From Cryptomeria japonica (Eukaryota; Streptophyta; Pinopsida; Cupressales; Cupressaceae), in contig NC_081412.1 of NCBI RefSeq assembly GCF_030272615.1, forward strand, positions 474,222,157 through 474,286,156: a stretch of 64,000 nucleotides of DNA, in the 5' to 3' direction. Below the pieces are notes generated by a model. That model was not told the DNA's origin. It made no database searches and saw only the letters and a program-made list of their open reading frames with translations. This document shows positions 12,969-23,669 of the stretch, piece after piece. Both the position numbers and the translations under genes were made by a program. Each line of letters opens with the position of its first letter. Positions within the stretch are counted from its first letter, which is position 1.

Positions 12969-14249
12969 TGCAAGATAGGAATCAGAAATATCCCGAATAA
13001 TATTGTTTGCAGGGAATCGGGAATATTCCAAATAAGATATACAGACATATACACATTCGCTACTAACTTGAAACATTCATCATGTAGCTTCATTTACAAT
13101 ACCAGGAAGGCATTCAGTTATGGATGAATGAAAAAAGTCCCAGGCCTTGTTTGTGTTTGCCGATTTATAGAGCAAATTAATGGATTGAGTGAAGTGAACA
13201 AAATTAAATCATTTACTACATACTAGCTCTACATTTACTACATATCTAGCTCTACAATATAATTTCACAGTTGATGGATGTCCATATCCTTTCTCAAGGT
13301 CAGAACTGGAAACTACAGTCTCACCTGCGTGTAGTCATGAAATTTATTCACTGCTTCAAAACTTTTTTAATCAACCATGTTTACATCAAAATTAATAGGG
13401 AGTCCGATGAACTGGCAAATGAAACAGCAAATACCTAAACTCTGGATTTTTTTGCCCTTAGAGGGCCTATTCTGCGGCCTATTCTGGCGATCTAGGATCG
13501 CCTGCACTGACCGTAATAAACTCCTCATAGAAGATTCAAAATGGATCTCTGCCAAGACAAAAAATCAGTCAAAGGTATTGATCAAATCCAGGTAATTGCC
13601 CCACTCAGGCTCACCTAACCGATGAAGGCGTAAAGATTTGTTTTCTAGCAGGTGAGTATTGCTAGACTTTGCAATCTTTCATCTACAAATTTGTCAGACT
13701 CTTCTGTGTTTATTTTTCAAATAACATAGAATCCGTTGGATTCGTAAACTGCAAGAAATTCATGACAATATTTTTCTACATATATGTAAATGCCATTGAC
13801 AGGTGCTCTCCCCTGAGATGTGTGAATGCATTTACAGGGCTCCTGAACGGTTGCACCAAAGACATACAATGTGAAGCATAGGAAAGGCACGTGGCTTACC
13901 ATGCAAAATGTGGAGGCGCGTGGTTTGCTTGACAAAATGAGGAAGCATAGACGAGACATGCGAACTAAACAACAGAATGCCACAAAGATACATGTGTTCC
14001 AATTATTGAGTCATCATTTCACGCGTAAGGTTCAAGTTAGGAAACTTCTTACGAAAGTCAAATCCCACGAAAGTATTTTTCACAGCTCGGAAAACTTTTC
14101 CTGTCTCAAGCGTGAGACATTTCCAATAGGGAGTTCCTCCCTTAAAATAGCGTATCAGCTAATTAAGGAGTGCAGGAAACATACATAAACATAGGGAAGA
14201 GGAAATGGCGGAGGCAGACGAAAATGAAGCAGAACAGGGTAATGATAAT
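12969..14249. other. Intergenic, downstream of the aspartic-protease pseudogene
   Basis: No gene is recognised. Overlapping short ORFs on both strands at 13.37-14.19 kb show no known motif and no consistent coding signal. GC content is somewhat higher than in the AT-rich DNA to the left, so an old gene or element fragment is possible. Confidence 0.35.
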
Positions 14250-14911
14250 TCAAAGAGAATAACACTTAGTGGGCTTAAAGGAGAGCGTGTTCTGAGCATT
14301 GTCATAAAGGATGAGAAAGTTCTGCTGTTGTACCTTTCCCAAAACGGAAAGGGAATCCGCGGATTCATCCATGGCAAGGCACAAGAGATTGCCAGCGAAC
14401 CGAACGAAAAGGTTGTCTACTGGAAGGTCGTAATCCACGCCGCCTTGGAAGTTGAAAGTGAGGGATGGCAAGGTAACCTGACCAGATGTATTGTAACACA
14501 GATCCAAGTCCACGGAAGAGCCGTCTGTAGGGGTAAGATCAATGGCCGACTGAATTGCTTGCCTGACAGGATGTTAAGCATACTGGTCAAGATAGATAAG
14601 GCTGCTTCCCGAATTGATTGTCATGCCTCCGACGCCATTCGATGCCAGATCAAAAGTTCCAGGAGGAATATCTATGGCCTTTCCATTAAGGAAAATTCCT
14701 GTAACAGGAATATACCAGAAACCGGGATTGGCACTGTTCTTAATGAGTGGGATCGTCTTGGCTCCGCTGAATGAAGCAGCGTCACCGAAAATAAGAGGGC
14801 TGGTTTGTGAAGGAGAATCGGTAATGGGGAAGAGACAGTAAAAAATTTGTTGCCTACCTTGGAGCCCAACTTGGTGATGAGTGAGAGAGGACCTCTTCCC
14901 AGGCCCACCAA
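14250..14911 (-). pseudogene. Aspartic protease (pepsin A1 / nepenthesin-like), C-terminal half, inactivated
   Basis: Read on the minus strand from 14911, the sequence gives GLVGLGRGPLSLITKLGSK, the hallmark segment of plant A1 aspartic proteases after the first lobe. It continues with a PLIFGDAASF stretch, YIPVTGIFLNGK, a DLDLCYN stretch, PSLTFNFQGG, and the C-terminal SVLGKVQQQNFLILYDN motif, ending in CYSL and a TGA at 14252-14250. The N-terminal lobe with the first catalytic Asp is absent. At the second active site the expected D-S/T-G reads NSG (in MTINSGSS), so the catalytic Asp is lost. There is one frameshift after GNKF and one in-frame TAA about ten codons past the active-site motif. 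The head is replaced by a peptide-gene promoter and start. Non-functional as a protease. Confidence 0.85.
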
Positions 14912-15155
14912 ACCAATTTCATTGCCATTTTCTTTTATGTTCTCAACAGAAAAATGTTGTGTAGGTAATCAGGGAGAAGACATCCAATCCAATTTATAGA
15001 GTGGACTCGGAAGGCCTTCGCCGTTTGATTAAATCAGGGTAAGTCAAATGTGTACGACATATATATCTCAATTTCTACGCCGTATATGTCTCAATTTTGA
15101 CGCCATCTGTATTACTTTATTGTTCCATCGGTTGGTTCCTTGTTAGGAGATTTAA
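14912..15155 (-). promoter_or_regulatory. Peptide-family promoter and start fused to the protease fragment
   Basis: On the minus strand this has TATAAA (14998-14993), a leader like that of the 7.07-kb gene (GGATGTCTTCTCCCTG, GAGAACAT, GAAAATGGCA), and an ATG at 14928-14926 followed by codons matching the family start for five residues (MAMKL against MAKKL). It then breaks into the aspartic protease in a different frame, so the ATG ORF stops after about 24 codons. About 150 bp upstream, CTCGATTAAATCTCC also matches the 7.07-kb promoter. The junction lies within GAAATTGGTTTGG. Confidence 0.7.
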
Positions 15156-15298
15156 TCGAGATGAGAAGTTTGGCGGAACTTCCAAAAATAATCATCGCAC
15201 TCCATAGGATAATCAGAATCAGTCTGCCTTACAGCTATACCAGACATGCCCACTGCCAATGCTATTATTAACACCACCCAAAACAATTTCTTTGCCAT
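15152..15298 (-). pseudogene. Signal-peptide remnant of the Cys-rich peptide family (48 codons)
   Basis: The ATG at 15298 starts MAKKLFWVVLIIALAVGMSG, closely matching the signal peptide of the 7.07-kb peptide. After about 22 residues the family resemblance ends. Only one cysteine follows, and the frame runs into the promoter region of the neighbouring unit before TAA at 15154-15152. None of the eight-cysteine core is present. It is best read as a gene truncated just after its secretion signal by a tandem duplication. The ORF is intact and preceded by a good TATA box, so a short secreted product cannot be excluded. Confidence 0.65.
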
Positions 15299-15515
15299 TT
15301 TCTGTTATGTTCTGAAGAAAATTGGTGTAGTTAATCAGCGAGACGACAACCAATTTATAAGTTTGACTACAGTGGAATCAGATGGCCTTCGCTTTCAGTT
15401 TGGATTGATTTATGGTCTGTCCAACCATGCCAAAGGTTCCTTTCCGCTTTCGGAGATTTATTGGAGACATTAGTAATTTAAAATAGTGGCTAGGACGTAA
15501 ATTTCAATCAATAAA
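15299..15515 (-). promoter_or_regulatory. Promoter region of the truncated peptide unit
   Basis: TATAAA lies at 15359-15354 (minus strand), 56 bp before the ATG. Further upstream, TTTTAAATTACTAATGTCTCC and an ACGTCC stretch near 15490 match the regions upstream of the genes at 7.07 and 49.2 kb. The promoter homology thus extends about 200 bp. Confidence 0.65.
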
Positions 15516-15759
15516 TGTGTTATGTAGTATTTTTACACCACCTTATAATTTTGGGTGCAATGGCAGATTTTCTGCACTGATTCAACAATAACCTTTTTTC
15601 GTCCACTGCAATAAATTTCTTAGAAACGGTATTTGCATTTATGATTCAGTTCGCAGCAAAATTGTTCATTAATAATAATAAAATAGTATACTAATACACC
15701 TATATGATATTAATATTCGATAAGAGATGTAATGAGTCATGTCCTTGTCAAATAGAGAT

Positions 15760-15905
15760 GAAGATTCGAGGAAGAGAAGGATAGAAGTAGAGGGAATGAT
15801 AAAATTAGAAAGATAGAGATAAAGAGGTAGACAGATGGACACGAAGAGATAGATGAAGAGATAAAGATAGAGAGATAGAGAGAATGAGATAGATAAATAT
15901 AAAGG
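15760..15905. repeat. GATA/GAGA purine-rich simple repeat
   Basis: The plus strand is almost all A, G and T in GATAGA, GAAGAG and AGAGAT units. The minus-strand ORF across it (Ser/Leu/Ile-rich) is a by-product of the repeat. Confidence 0.75.
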
Positions 15906-16868
15906 AAGAGGGTGAGGTAGGTGAAAGAAAGATCACTATGTGAATTACAAACCATAGAAAAAGATGATGTTGTGAATCACAAAATAGGAAAGGGGATTCA
16001 TCTAGTAAAGAATTAAAAAGTACATCAAATCTTAAACATTTTTGTAGGAATTAAAACTAAGGCCAAACCGTATGGGTCTAAGATGGGCCAAGTTCACCAA
16101 ATTATGTGATGCAAACGATTGCAATACATAATAACTTAGAAAAATTCAATAAATGGTATCAATTAATATGCTTATTTTGAGGAACATGTCAAAATCGATA
16201 CAGTTTTCAAATTTGCTCTAATTCAATCTCAAATACCACATGGTCACTCTCGACTAGCACAAACTCAATTTGTGATGTAGAATTAAATTGTGCTGCATAG
16301 AAATAATCTAACATAACATGGTTCAATAAACCTACTCATATTCGCCTTTCCAAAAGTTGAATATGCTAAGGTAGTGTCTAAAGACACCTTTAGGAATTTG
16401 CTAACTCAATAGAGGAATGTGTTCTCCTAGGTCAAACCCCTTTGGAAAGTTAGATCAATGGTTATTAAAAATATCAAAGACAACATTGGCTAGCATAGAC
16501 ATGGCCTATATCCAAATGTTGTGGATCTAATATTTTGTCTATTTAGAAATTAATTTCCACTCTAATTATTTTCACATTAATGTTGTGTGTGGATTAATTA
16601 CAAATCAGATTTCTTTAAATACTATGATATAGATACATGTCAAGCTAACATGTATTAAGTTGGATCATAAAATGTAATAGAAAGAGGTAAGAATGTTTAA
16701 ATTTTAATTTAATTGTTTTAATTTCAAATGCCAAAAATTATTGTCAACTAGTAGACTATCCTAAGATCTCAATCTCCAAACACTATTTCACAAGAGAAAC
16801 GAAAGAAGCATCATGAAGAATACTATTTCACAAATATACAAAATGTACTGATAAGAGGTTGTAGAAAC
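15906..16868. other. Intergenic or internal region of a decayed minus-strand LTR element
   Basis: No ORF of note. Because a primer-binding site and LTR lie at its right end, at least the right part should be the 5' internal region of a minus-strand element, but no gag is readable. Confidence 0.4.
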
Positions 16869-16882
16869 TTGGCTCTGATACA
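16869..16882 (-). promoter_or_regulatory. Primer-binding site (initiator Met tRNA type)
   Basis: TTGGCTCTGATACA on the plus strand is, reversed, TGTATCAGAGCCAA, close to the canonical plant Copia site TGGTATCAGAGC. It directly abuts the LTR at 16884, so it marks a minus-strand element with its 5' LTR to the right. Confidence 0.75.
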
Positions 16883-16883
16883 A

Positions 16884-17166
16884 TGTTGGAGCATTGATAC
16901 CACTCCAGGGTCACACACAACAAATTCACCTTCACAAGAGAGAGAGAAAATATATTTCACCAATACATGAATGTATTGAGATGATATGAAATGTACAACC
17001 ACCTTGCTTATAAAGAAAATGGCTTGGATGCGAGCACCAAGGAGGTCTGAGAGTAGTTAGAGAGACAACCGCACTACTACAAGTTTAATAATGTTTGCCT
17101 ACTATCTAGGAATATGATACGCCTAAGTAAACTTACGATTGCTAGTAAAATATATTTACTCCAACA
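16884..17166 (-). repeat. Short LTR (283 bp) of a minus-strand Copia-type element
   Basis: It begins TGTTGGAG and ends CTCCAACA, a perfect 8-bp terminal inverted repeat, with a primer-binding site immediately to its left. The matching second LTR was not found to the left, so the element is truncated or its other end is too decayed to see. Confidence 0.75.
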
Positions 17167-17275
17167 TGTAAGAATAGGTCTAAATTTATTTATTTCTTAC
17201 ATTGAGATGCAACAAAATATCATATATATGGATTAAATAAAATTGACATCTTAATATTATTTATTAAGAACAACA

Positions 17276-18230
17276 CCTCCATCAATAGATTGGTAAGTCA
17301 AAAAGAAACTCCTATCACTATGTGGACACATGTGATCAAAATCACTAGAATCTAATAACCATTCATCTTGATGTTGTAAGATACTACAAATAGATAGAAC
17401 TTCTCCAACCATACTTGAACCTCTCTCAATAGACTTTTCTTCCCTTTTGGATCCATCATTCTACTATTTCCTTTTCCCAACAATATTTCTTGAGATGCTC
17501 TAATTTATTGCAATACCAACATTTTCCTTTACCTTTTTTGCCTCTTGACTTGGATTTGGATGTGCCTTTCGAATTCTCCCCTTTGTCCGTGGATTCACCT
17601 CTAGCCACCATTGCTTCCAGTGTGCAGTTTTATGTATTAGACTTCCTTTGTACCTCTTCAGACAATAAAGCTCCCACAAATAGAATTAATTCCAAGCATG
17701 TCAGTTGTTATAAATCTAATAAAAGTGACTAAGTGATTCCAAGGTTTGGGAAAAGAACATAACATTGTGACTACCTTGTCTTCATCTTTGATTTTTACAT
17801 CCATACTACCCAATTCAAAAATGAGAGTATTGAAAACATTTAAATGATTAGTTACTTTTTGTACCTTCATTCACAAACTATACATTTTCCTCTTCAAGTA
17901 GATTCAGTTTGTCAAGGATTTTCTCATGTAAAGAATCTCCATTATGCTCCATAAACTTGTTTTTATTTTCTCCCCAACATTATCAAAAAGAACCTCACCT
18001 GCCAAACACAACTAAATTGTGCTTAGAGTTCTCATATCTAGATCCTACCAATCCTCATCGAACATATCTATAGGTTTATTTGATTTTTCTAATAATGTCT
18101 TCTACAAGCTTTGTTGCACTAACAAATCACCTGTCGTGAGCTTCCATAAATCAAAGTTATTTTTGTCATTAAATTTCTCCATCTCAAACTTAGCATTCGA
18201 AACCTTTTCCATTTGATGCTGGAAAATTCA
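17276..18230 (-). pseudogene. Copia gag (UBN2 type with zinc knuckle), decayed
   Basis: On the minus strand, translated pieces include FDLWKLTTGDLL, a KVTNHLNVFNTLIFELGSM stretch, LCSFPKPWNHLV and, near 17520-17477, the CCHC zinc knuckle CWYCNKLEHLKKYC (C-x2-C-x4-H-x4-C). Order and motifs are those of plant Ty1/Copia Gag (gag-polypeptide UBN2 region, then nucleocapsid knuckle). Several stops and frame changes interrupt it. The longest clean stretch is 17658-17870. It belongs with the LTR at 18280-18754, which lies upstream of it on this strand. No protease, integrase or reverse transcriptase follows, as the element is cut off at about 17.2 kb by the short LTR. Confidence 0.8.
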
Positions 18231-18279
18231 ACAACAAATTCTAGCGGAGCCACTAAAAAAATTATTCTCTAATACAACT

Positions 18280-18754
18280 TGTTGTGTAAGTGGAAGAGAA
18301 AACTTAGATAATTAAATATTCGAGAATAAGTTAGATCCAAAAGAATATTGAAGAAAACAATGAAATAACAAAAAACCACATAAGACACAAATTTATGTGG
18401 CAAAAACTTGACAAAATACAAAGGAAACATCCAAAGGAAAAGATATCGGTATTCTTATTGCTTAAGAGAAAATAATAACAAAATTCACAGTTGTTATTTT
18501 ATAGTTTGAATTTGCAAATATAACAACAATAATTACCTTCTTTTTCCCTCATAAGAAACATAGATATATATAGAAAATATTCTAAATGCAACCACTACCG
18601 ATCATAGAAATAACCCACTCAACTCCTTAAAATAATGTAGGAACTTTCTCACAAACAAGAAGTGTTATTCTACACGTGAGAACAAATTAGACAATTCTGA
18701 TTTCTATTATTTATATTTTAAAATTGTTGTCATAATCCAAAAAATATGTCAACA
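18280..18754 (-). repeat. 5' LTR of the minus-strand Copia remnant
   Basis: It starts TGTTG and ends CAACA on the plus strand. To its left, CTCTAATACAAC looks like a worn CTCTGATACCAAC primer-binding site, and the gag reads away from it. The outer boundary at 18754 is by eye. Confidence 0.6.
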
Positions 18755-20319
18755 ATTCTAATTAGACATCTACAGAAAATAAAGCCACTAAAATCTGCAA
18801 ACACTTTGTTAGGCTAACCACAAATAAGGAGAAACTCAACTTCCAAACCATGAGTAGAAGAAATGGCCAACAAATGAATCGAGCGACTGCTTCCAATTTC
18901 AAATGTTGTCCACTTTTAATGCCTCCTTATGAAATGCGGGCTTCTCACTGATCCAATATTTTGAAGAGAGGCATGAAGTTAGGAGAGTGCTTATGAAATG
19001 GGGTAGGCTTCAAATAAAATTTCCTACAACAATGATCTCACCAAAATTTGTCAAAAATAGAAAGGCTTCATGATTCACAAGCCAATTAGCATAGAAGATG
19101 TCGATTGGAATGATTCCTTAGGAAATGAATATGTATCCTAGATCAAGTAGTGGGAAAAGTAGCCACATATTTTGTTGTGTCCTTAATAGATGTGAGCCAA
19201 CCCACCAATATATCGCTAGTAGGTCCAGCCAATTCAATCATTGGAAAATGAAAATGTTACACATGAAACACGAAAGCAATAGATCCGATTCAAGGAGAGT
19301 GCCAATGAAAACAACAACCCTACCAATAAACAGATCTTCCATGCCAAGAACATGCAACTCCTATGAGAACTTATGCATTTGACTAACACAATAGATCTAG
19401 AAAAACCACTGTGAATATCGATAAGTTGCCACAAATGTGCAGGACCTCAAAACTTTTAAAATGGTGAAAACTCTCAAAAATTGGAAGGAGCTAGAGACTG
19501 CTAGTTATGATATCATGTAGGTGTTTCCACCCAATCCATAAGTCAATCTACAAAACATCCTCCACATCTAAGAGAGATTCAACACATGAGATTTTATTGA
19601 GTTAAGAGGTGAGTACAAATGTACAAGTAGCCTTTCTTAAATATGAAAGAGCAAGAGATGAGTGTACACAAAATTTGGACAAGTGTCTCAATCTCATAAA
19701 AGAGTAGGTAGAGTCAACAACTTCTCAACTACCCTATTAAATACTTGTTAACTAAGTTAAACTTAAGTATACCGTAAATAGTTAAAACTATTTACTCAAA
19801 CATATAGCAGTGGAAGAAAAATATTAGACTTCAAGATAAAAGTAAACAACCAAATGATAAAATGATGAAAGGATAAATCCCAAAGTAGGGTTAAAAAAAT
19901 TAGTGAGAAAATAATAAATATGTAAGGGGTAGAATGCATAAAATTAATAAGTGGATTCAAACATGTCACCGAGATGTGGTAAAGATATTTGAAACACAAA
20001 AAAGGATAAATAAGACCACACATTCCCATCAAGTGATGGAAATCATCAAGGAATCATAGATAAAGTGAAATATATAAATTTCAAAAGAAAATTAGGCAAG
20101 GTGAAATTAAGATATATCAAACAATAATTGTCATAAATATATTAGTATACCTACCTGGCCTTTCTTACTCCTTTAATTGTGGTTGATTTATGTTATATCG
20201 TTCTTTTCATAAAAGGAATCATCTAATTCATCATCATCATCTTATTTTTCCTTTCTTTTAATTTTATTAGTTCTTAATTATGTAGACCTTCTTATTTTCT
20301 ATAGTTTCTCTACTATATA
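18755..20319. other. Intergenic, no gene recognised
   Basis: ORFs on both strands are short and have no recognisable motif. A weak candidate LTR start (TGTAGG at 19516, preceded by a sequence resembling a reversed Met-tRNA primer site) could not be completed. Confidence 0.4.
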
Positions 20320-20551
20320 ATGCATAATCTCATTATGGTGTGCTCTAACATCTTTATGTTCATTATTTCAATCCATATGATTAAACTCATCAAGTAACAA
20401 ATTTTTGAACTCATGGGTTATTTTTATTTCCCATCTATAAATGAGATCCAAGATTTTATGCTTGAATGTGGTGTATCTACCTATGACATGGGCATGTATC
20501 GGATGATAAGAACACAATAATTATGTTCTATGTGTTATAACCTTGTATATG

Positions 20552-20919
20552 TTACAAGTGTGGTTGTCTTTGCACCAAAACATCGACCTGTTAATGCTCG
20601 GTACAATCACTAGACTTATAGAATCCATAGGAGGTGGTTAATCCATGTCACAAACCTGAGCGTTATGTTGCACAACACAAGGAGACCAAAGGCACACACC
20701 TTGCAACAATCCCCCCAACACAAGTTAGGGGTTTGAATCTCTGACCAAGCTCCGCTACCACTTATTACAAGTGTCCTTGTCATTGCACCAAAAGATCAAC
20801 CTGTTAATGCCCGATACAACCACTAGACTTATAGAATCTACAAGAGGCGGTTAAGCCATGTCACAAACCCGAGCGTTGTGTTGCACAACACAAGGAGACC
20901 AAGGGCGCACACCTTGCAA
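20552..20919. repeat. 154-bp segment duplicated with 213-bp spacing
   Basis: Two copies (about 20552-20705 and 20765-20919) start TTACAAGTGT and end CACACCTTGCAA. They share a middle with CACTAGACTTATAGAATC and CACAACACAAGGAGACCAA. The spacer has GGGTTTGAATCTC, which loosely resembles a tRNA box B. A SINE origin is possible but unproven. Confidence 0.7.
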
Positions 20920-20923
20920 TAGT

Positions 20924-20941
20924 ATATATATATATATATAT

Positions 20942-20992
<51 letters not shown>
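20924..20992. repeat. TA then TTTA microsatellite
   Basis: A short TA run passes into about thirteen TTTA units. The ORF through it (repeated FIYL) is a by-product. Confidence 0.9.
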
Positions 20993-20993
<1 letters not shown>

Positions 20994-21890
20994 TTAGTGG
21001 TAAAATATTATTTAAAAAAAATTGTTCCAGTATCATGTGTGGAATCTCCTCCAATGTATTGAATTCTCTATATTTATAAAGTTGAAGATATGCATGATGG
21101 CCATCATTAGGTAGATCCTCCTTGTGCTAAAATCTGAAATGGATGAAGTGCTTAAAATGCATTCATATAAAAGATGAATACATTCAATTTAACATCTTGA
21201 TGTGCATGCATATATTAGTACATAGTTAAAAAATGAATGATGGCGATAAAAGTACTATTAGTTTGTAAATATTGGAAGTAAACTACCCAAGAAAATATTT
21301 TAAATTTCAACATGATCTAAGGTAGAAATAATTTTAATTGTGAATTATTGAAGCCATAATATGTATTTTGTGATTGACAAGTATCTTTTTACTATATATT
21401 CTATGAGATAGAAACCATAAGTATAAATATTTTTAGAATTATTATAAAAATATATTATGAAATGATTAGACAAATCCTCAAATGAGGTGATCAAACCATG
21501 TGATAACAAAAAAAACTTTTTAAATTCTTAATCACATGAACCTTATGTGAACACCTTAGCATGCAATTGATCCTCATGAGACAAATTGAAGGATAAAATT
21601 TAAATGTTGTATATATTTTTCATGTATCCTTTGTAATGTAATATTCTTTAAAATAACATGAAGTAAGTTTATTTGTTGATGCATAAGAGATTATGTCATC
21701 CACTAAAGGATCATGTAATTTTTGTGAAGGTTATTTTATGTAAATGTTTGATTTCAATCATCCATGCTTTTTACTAGATAATGAACCTCCTTAATAAGGT
21801 AGTTCAATAATGGATAGGCATTATTTTGAAGATGTATTATATCCTCTATAATAATAGGAGATTATGAGGAAGATGTTTGGGTACAGGAGG

Positions 21891-22269
21891 AGATTTCTCA
21901 CCTCTAAGATGATAAATCCTATAGAATAAATAAGTTTGCTGCTACCTCACTTATATTGGCGCCAAGGGTGAGCCGGTCGATACCAACAAAATAAAACTAT
22001 GCTAGTAGTGGAACAATTAAACGATTAAAGTGCAAAAATGATGAAATATAGAAATCTGAACTAACAATTCAATACATAATGAAAAGTAGGTTGTACCACA
22101 GAACAAGGAAGGTCTTGGTTCTCAGACACTAGTGTAGTGCGCAAACGCCAACACAGTGCGCTATCATTTGTATGACTAGAGAATACATAGTTCAATGAAA
22201 GATGCACAACAACTCTTTGTATCTGCACAAAATGTATTTGTCACCTACACATACATAGACGAGGGAAAA
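21891..22269. other. Intergenic, no gene recognised
   Basis: It contains TTGGCGCCAAGGGTGAGCC near 21957, which has the TGGCGCC start of many retroelement primer sites, but no LTR end precedes it. Otherwise I see nothing. Confidence 0.35.
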
Positions 22270-23046
22270 TGTTGGGGTTGTATAGGGGTTTGCCTCAATT
22301 AGACCCCTTCTTTGGTGTTTCCACCTCCATGGACAACTAGATAGATAAATAGGATAAACGATAATAGATAAACATGTAAATAAAAACTATAATCCACTTA
22401 ATGGGAGAAAACCCCTATTGCAAGTAGATAAAATGATATGTATTTATAAGCTAAATTCACCTACATAATAGATAAACTTAGAGATATGCTAGATAAATTG
22501 CATGCAATGATAAAAGATACATAAATGATAATGAGAAGACAAGGAGTGTAGCCAAACCCCCCTTTTTGAGATATGAGCATGATGAAGCTCAAGATATGTT
22601 CTTGTTGCAAGATGATTGCAAGATTGTTGTAGATAGAAGTTGCTTAATAGTGCTTGTAGAGCCTTCAAGAGAGCATCAATGAGAGAGATCTGAGAGAGCC
22701 AAAGAGTAGATCCAATAAATCAAGAGACAATCAGAAGAAGTAGAAGAAGAAGTCAAAAAGAGGCACAAATAACCATTACAGCCAGAAGCAAGGCACAAAA
22801 CACGTGCTGGAAGGCATTTGACCAGCTGCATGATGCAAGATTCTGCAGATCTATCAGGACATCTGCGTGGCGCATCACCATCTTCTCAAAGATAGTCCCA
22901 AATGAGGTTATAGGGCAAATGGGGGCACTTTTTCATCAGGGCCCATGTGTCAAAATAATTGGATTTTTATCGTAGAACTACCATTAATGCACTGGGTGCC
23001 ATGCATAAGTTTCATAAATGCACTAGACCCAATTTAGGACACTACA
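22270..23046 (-). repeat. LTR of a minus-strand retroelement (3' LTR)
   Basis: It starts TGTTGGGG and ends ACACTACA on the plus strand. Immediately to the right, TTTTGCCCCCAC is a reversed polypurine tract (GTGGGGGCAAAA). This makes it the 3' LTR of a minus-strand element whose body lies to the right. The tract is the form common beside Gypsy LTRs, so Gypsy is likely. Confidence 0.65.
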
Positions 23047-23058
23047 TTTTGCCCCCAC
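23047..23058 (-). promoter_or_regulatory. Polypurine tract (reversed)
   Basis: GTGGGGGCAAAA on the minus strand, directly abutting the LTR end at 23046. Confidence 0.65.
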
Positions 23059-23669
23059 TTTAGTTGAATGATCGAGTCAAGGGATCAGGCGCACTAAAGT
23101 AGTTTCAAAAAGATGAATTCTTTAATTCCATGCATTACAATAAATACAATAAATGCAATAAATACTTAGACCAAAAAGGATAGTGAAGAGGCTGCAAAGG
23201 TTGAGTCAGGGATCACAAATGATGACCCCAAGTCTTCACAAGAAACCACAATATTGAGCATGATGATTTCCATACTACAAAATTTGAAAATTTGTTATCA
23301 CGAAAAATGGAGGAAACTACTTTGGCTAGAAGAATGCTTAAGAAGGGTTAGTATGGATAGAAAAGAAAAGAAAATCAGAAAAAGGTGAATATTCTCCCTC
23401 GTGTTTTGACCCCAGCAAGGTTGGGAAAACAAGAAGGAAAATGAGCCAAGATTGTCCCAAAATGGACGAGAAAAATTTCAGGCAAAAATTAGGTTATATA
23501 CTAAAAAATAGGCCCCAAGAAGGGTCATTTCAGGATTCATGATGGGAATTTGAGCTGCTATTTGTATAGAGTTTGAGAAAAAATGCCATGCAGACGGGAG
23601 CATAGGACAAGTAGGATCGAGGAGGTTCGGACTGCAACAAAGCAGGGTGATGAGCTCGAGAAGGTAGGC
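23059..23669. other. Internal region beside the LTR, no ORF recognised
   Basis: Purine-rich, GC-moderate DNA with no readable domain on either strand. It is probably the 3' non-coding part of the minus-strand element. Confidence 0.4.

Larger units (their letters stand above)
20320..21890 (+). repeat. Segmental duplication, copy 2 (no peptide gene)
   Basis: Parts 20320-20480 and 20990-21890 align in order with 47452-48360. Landmarks are GAACTCATG, GGAATCTC near 21040, AAATGGATGAAGTGCTT near 21137, ACTATTAGTTTGTAAA near 21255 and ACCTTAGCATGCAATTGATC near 21553. It stops at about 21890, before the region corresponding to the peptide promoter. Between the two parts sits an insertion with a duplicated segment and a TTTA microsatellite. 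Confidence 0.75.

Noticed and set aside
13367-14188. Several overlapping ORFs on both strands as possible genes
   Set aside because: No motif, signal peptide or consistent frame could be supported.
14205-14774. 189-codon plus-strand ORF
   Set aside because: It is the antisense of the aspartic-protease fragment, whose minus-strand translation gives clear family motifs.
15737-15955. Ser/Leu/Ile-rich minus-strand ORF
   Set aside because: It is the translation of a GATA/GAGA simple repeat.
19516-20160. Possible minus-strand LTR starting TGTAGGTG after a worn Met-tRNA-like primer site
   Set aside because: No matching LTR end or adjacent gag could be found, and the primer-site resemblance alone is weak.
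21955-21985. TTGGCGCCAAGGGTG as a retroelement primer-binding site
   Set aside because: No LTR end (CA) precedes it and the neighbouring LTR is oriented the other way.
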